From: Candidatus Omnitrophota bacterium
GTDB taxonomy: Bacteria; Omnitrophota; Gorgyraeia; 2-01-FULL-45-10
DNA length: 6,228 bases
Assembly: GCA_030695725.1 (NCBI GenBank)
Contig: JAUYPN010000011.1
Coordinates: forward strand, 1 to 6,228
Direction: 5' to 3'
The number at the start of each line of letters is the position of its first letter. Positions within the stretch are counted from its first letter, which is position 1. Below, piece after piece: positions 5,505 through 6,228 of this stretch. The notes beneath the pieces are model-generated. The model saw nothing but the letters and a program-made list of their open reading frames with translations. It was not told the origin of the DNA and searched no databases. The translations under genes and the position numbers were made by a program.

Positions 5505-6228
5505 GTTATTACGAAGTGTTGGGATTAAAGAAAGAGCCGTTTGCCACCGGCCCGGATCCCGCCTTTTTTTACCGCTCGTCATCCCATAACGCCGCCCTGC
5601 AGAGATTGGAGATAATGATCCGCCTGAAGAGGGGCTTGGGTCTCATACTGGGAGACGTGGGGATAGGAAAAACGACGATGTCGAGGGCGCTGGTGCAGGC
5701 GTTCGAGAATGACCATGACTACATATTCCATATAATACTGGACCCGTCCTATAAATCGGAGTTCCAGTTCCTGTCGAGCCTCGCGAAGATGTTTGAAATA
5801 AAACCCAACTCGCGCTCCACGCTCGATTACAGGGAAGAGATAGAGAGGTATCTCTTTAAAAAAGGCGTGGATGAGAATAAGACAGTGGTGCTGGTGATAG
5901 ACGAGGCCCAGAAGCTGTCCGCCTCATTTCTTGAGATCCTAAGGATCTTTCTGAATTACGAGACGAACGAGTATAAGCTGTTGCAGCTGGTGATAGTGTC
6001 GCAGATGGAGCTGCTTCCCAGGATAAAAAAGATAAGGAATTTCTACGACAGGATAGGATTAAAATATATCATAAACCCTTTGGATGAAAGAGAGACCAAA
6101 GAGATGATACTCTTCAGGCTCAAGGCCGCCGGGGCCCTCGACCCCAGGAAATTATTCACGGACGGCGCCATCGGGCTGATATTCGGATACTCTGAGGGTT
6201 ACCCGAGGAAGACGTCAATGCTGTGCCA
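5501..6228 (+). CDS. gspA: ExeA/GspA-family AAA+ ATPase, partial at right edge
   Basis: An AAA+ ATPase of the ExeA/GspA group; in Aeromonas and Vibrio, ExeA/GspA with ExeB/GspB binds peptidoglycan and helps the secretin assemble. The 242 residues in the window begin with the ExeA-type N-terminus (MSYYEVLGLKKEPFATGPDPAFFY, where FY-x-S is the usual pattern). They show Walker A GDVGIGKT (51-58), Walker B VVLVIDEAQ (129-137), a sensor-1-like VIVSQMEL (164-171), a possible arginine finger in FYDRI (181-185), and GYPRKTSMLC (233-242), matching the family's G-x-PR-x-INxLC sensor-2 region. The gene is cut by the window end, so any membrane helix or peptidoglycan-binding C-terminal domain is unseen. 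It overlaps the MerR-type gene by 4 nt. The family also includes transposition-type ATPases, but the T2SS setting favours GspA. Confidence 0.9.
   Translation, partial: MSYYEVLGLKKEPFATGPDPAFFYRSSSHNAALQRLEIMIRLKRGLGLILGDVGIGKTTMSRALVQAFENDHDYIFHIILDPSYKSEFQFLSSLAKMFEIKPNSRSTLDYREEIERYLFKKGVDENKTVVLVIDEAQKLSASFLEILRIFLNYETNEYKLLQLVIVSQMELLPRIKKIRNFYDRIGLKYIINPLDERETKEMILFRLKAAGALDPRKLFTDGAIGLIFGYSEGYPRKTSMLC

Noticed and set aside
5190..5582. Minus-strand open frame of 130 codons
   Set aside because: It is antisense to the MerR-type gene and to the start of the ExeA-type gene, both clear families, and has no recognisable features. The other minus-strand open frames (for example 3859-4356 and 4570-5055) are likewise antisense to clear gsp genes.
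1..6228. CRISPR array, tRNA or rRNA genes, insertion-sequence transposase
   Set aside because: No regular spaced repeats, no tRNA-like or rRNA-like sequence and no transposase motif were seen by eye on either strand.

Overview
This window carries the pseudopilin and inner-membrane-platform half of a type II secretion system (T2SS). Seven tightly packed plus-strand genes, gspG-H-I-J-K-L-M, run from 126 to 5029. After a 232-bp regulatory gap comes a second plus-strand unit: an 80-residue MerR-type DNA-binding protein and an ExeA/GspA-type AAA+ ATPase that runs off the right edge. No gene is supported on the minus strand. The frequent ATA isoleucine codons, extensively overlapping genes, TTG/GTG starts and dispersed palindromic repeats suggest an uncultivated Gram-negative bacterium. 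My best guess is Candidatus Omnitrophota or a relative, but this rests on general style and not on a marker gene.

Layout. Bases 1-125 hold no supported protein gene. They contain a near-perfect group II intron domain V hairpin (56-88) with the usual domain V-VI junction after it, so the 3' end of a group II intron, intact or decayed, lies directly before gspG. The genes gspG, H, I, J and K then follow with overlaps of 4 to 20 nt, which implies one mRNA and translational coupling. A GC-rich palindromic repeat sits in frame inside the gspJ prepilin leader. gspL overlaps the end of gspK and has no ATG, GTG or TTG start that would include its N-terminal strand; an ATT with a good Shine-Dalgarno is the best candidate. 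gspM follows after 15 nt.

The 5030-5261 gap holds a 30-nt palindrome (candidate terminator or dispersed repeat), a strong sigma-70 promoter with an extended -10, two copies of the dyad ACTCTC-N6-GAGAGT over and after the predicted transcription start, and a third dyad just before the ribosome binding site of the MerR-type gene.

How they work together. GspG is the major pseudopilin. GspH, I, J and K form the minor-pseudopilin tip. GspL and GspM link the pseudopilus platform to the cytoplasmic ATPase GspE. ExeA/GspA proteins help place the secretin GspD through peptidoglycan. The MerR-type protein is translationally coupled to the ExeA-type gene and has candidate operators in its own promoter, so this second unit is probably autoregulated. 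Genes for GspC, D, E, F and O are not in the window.
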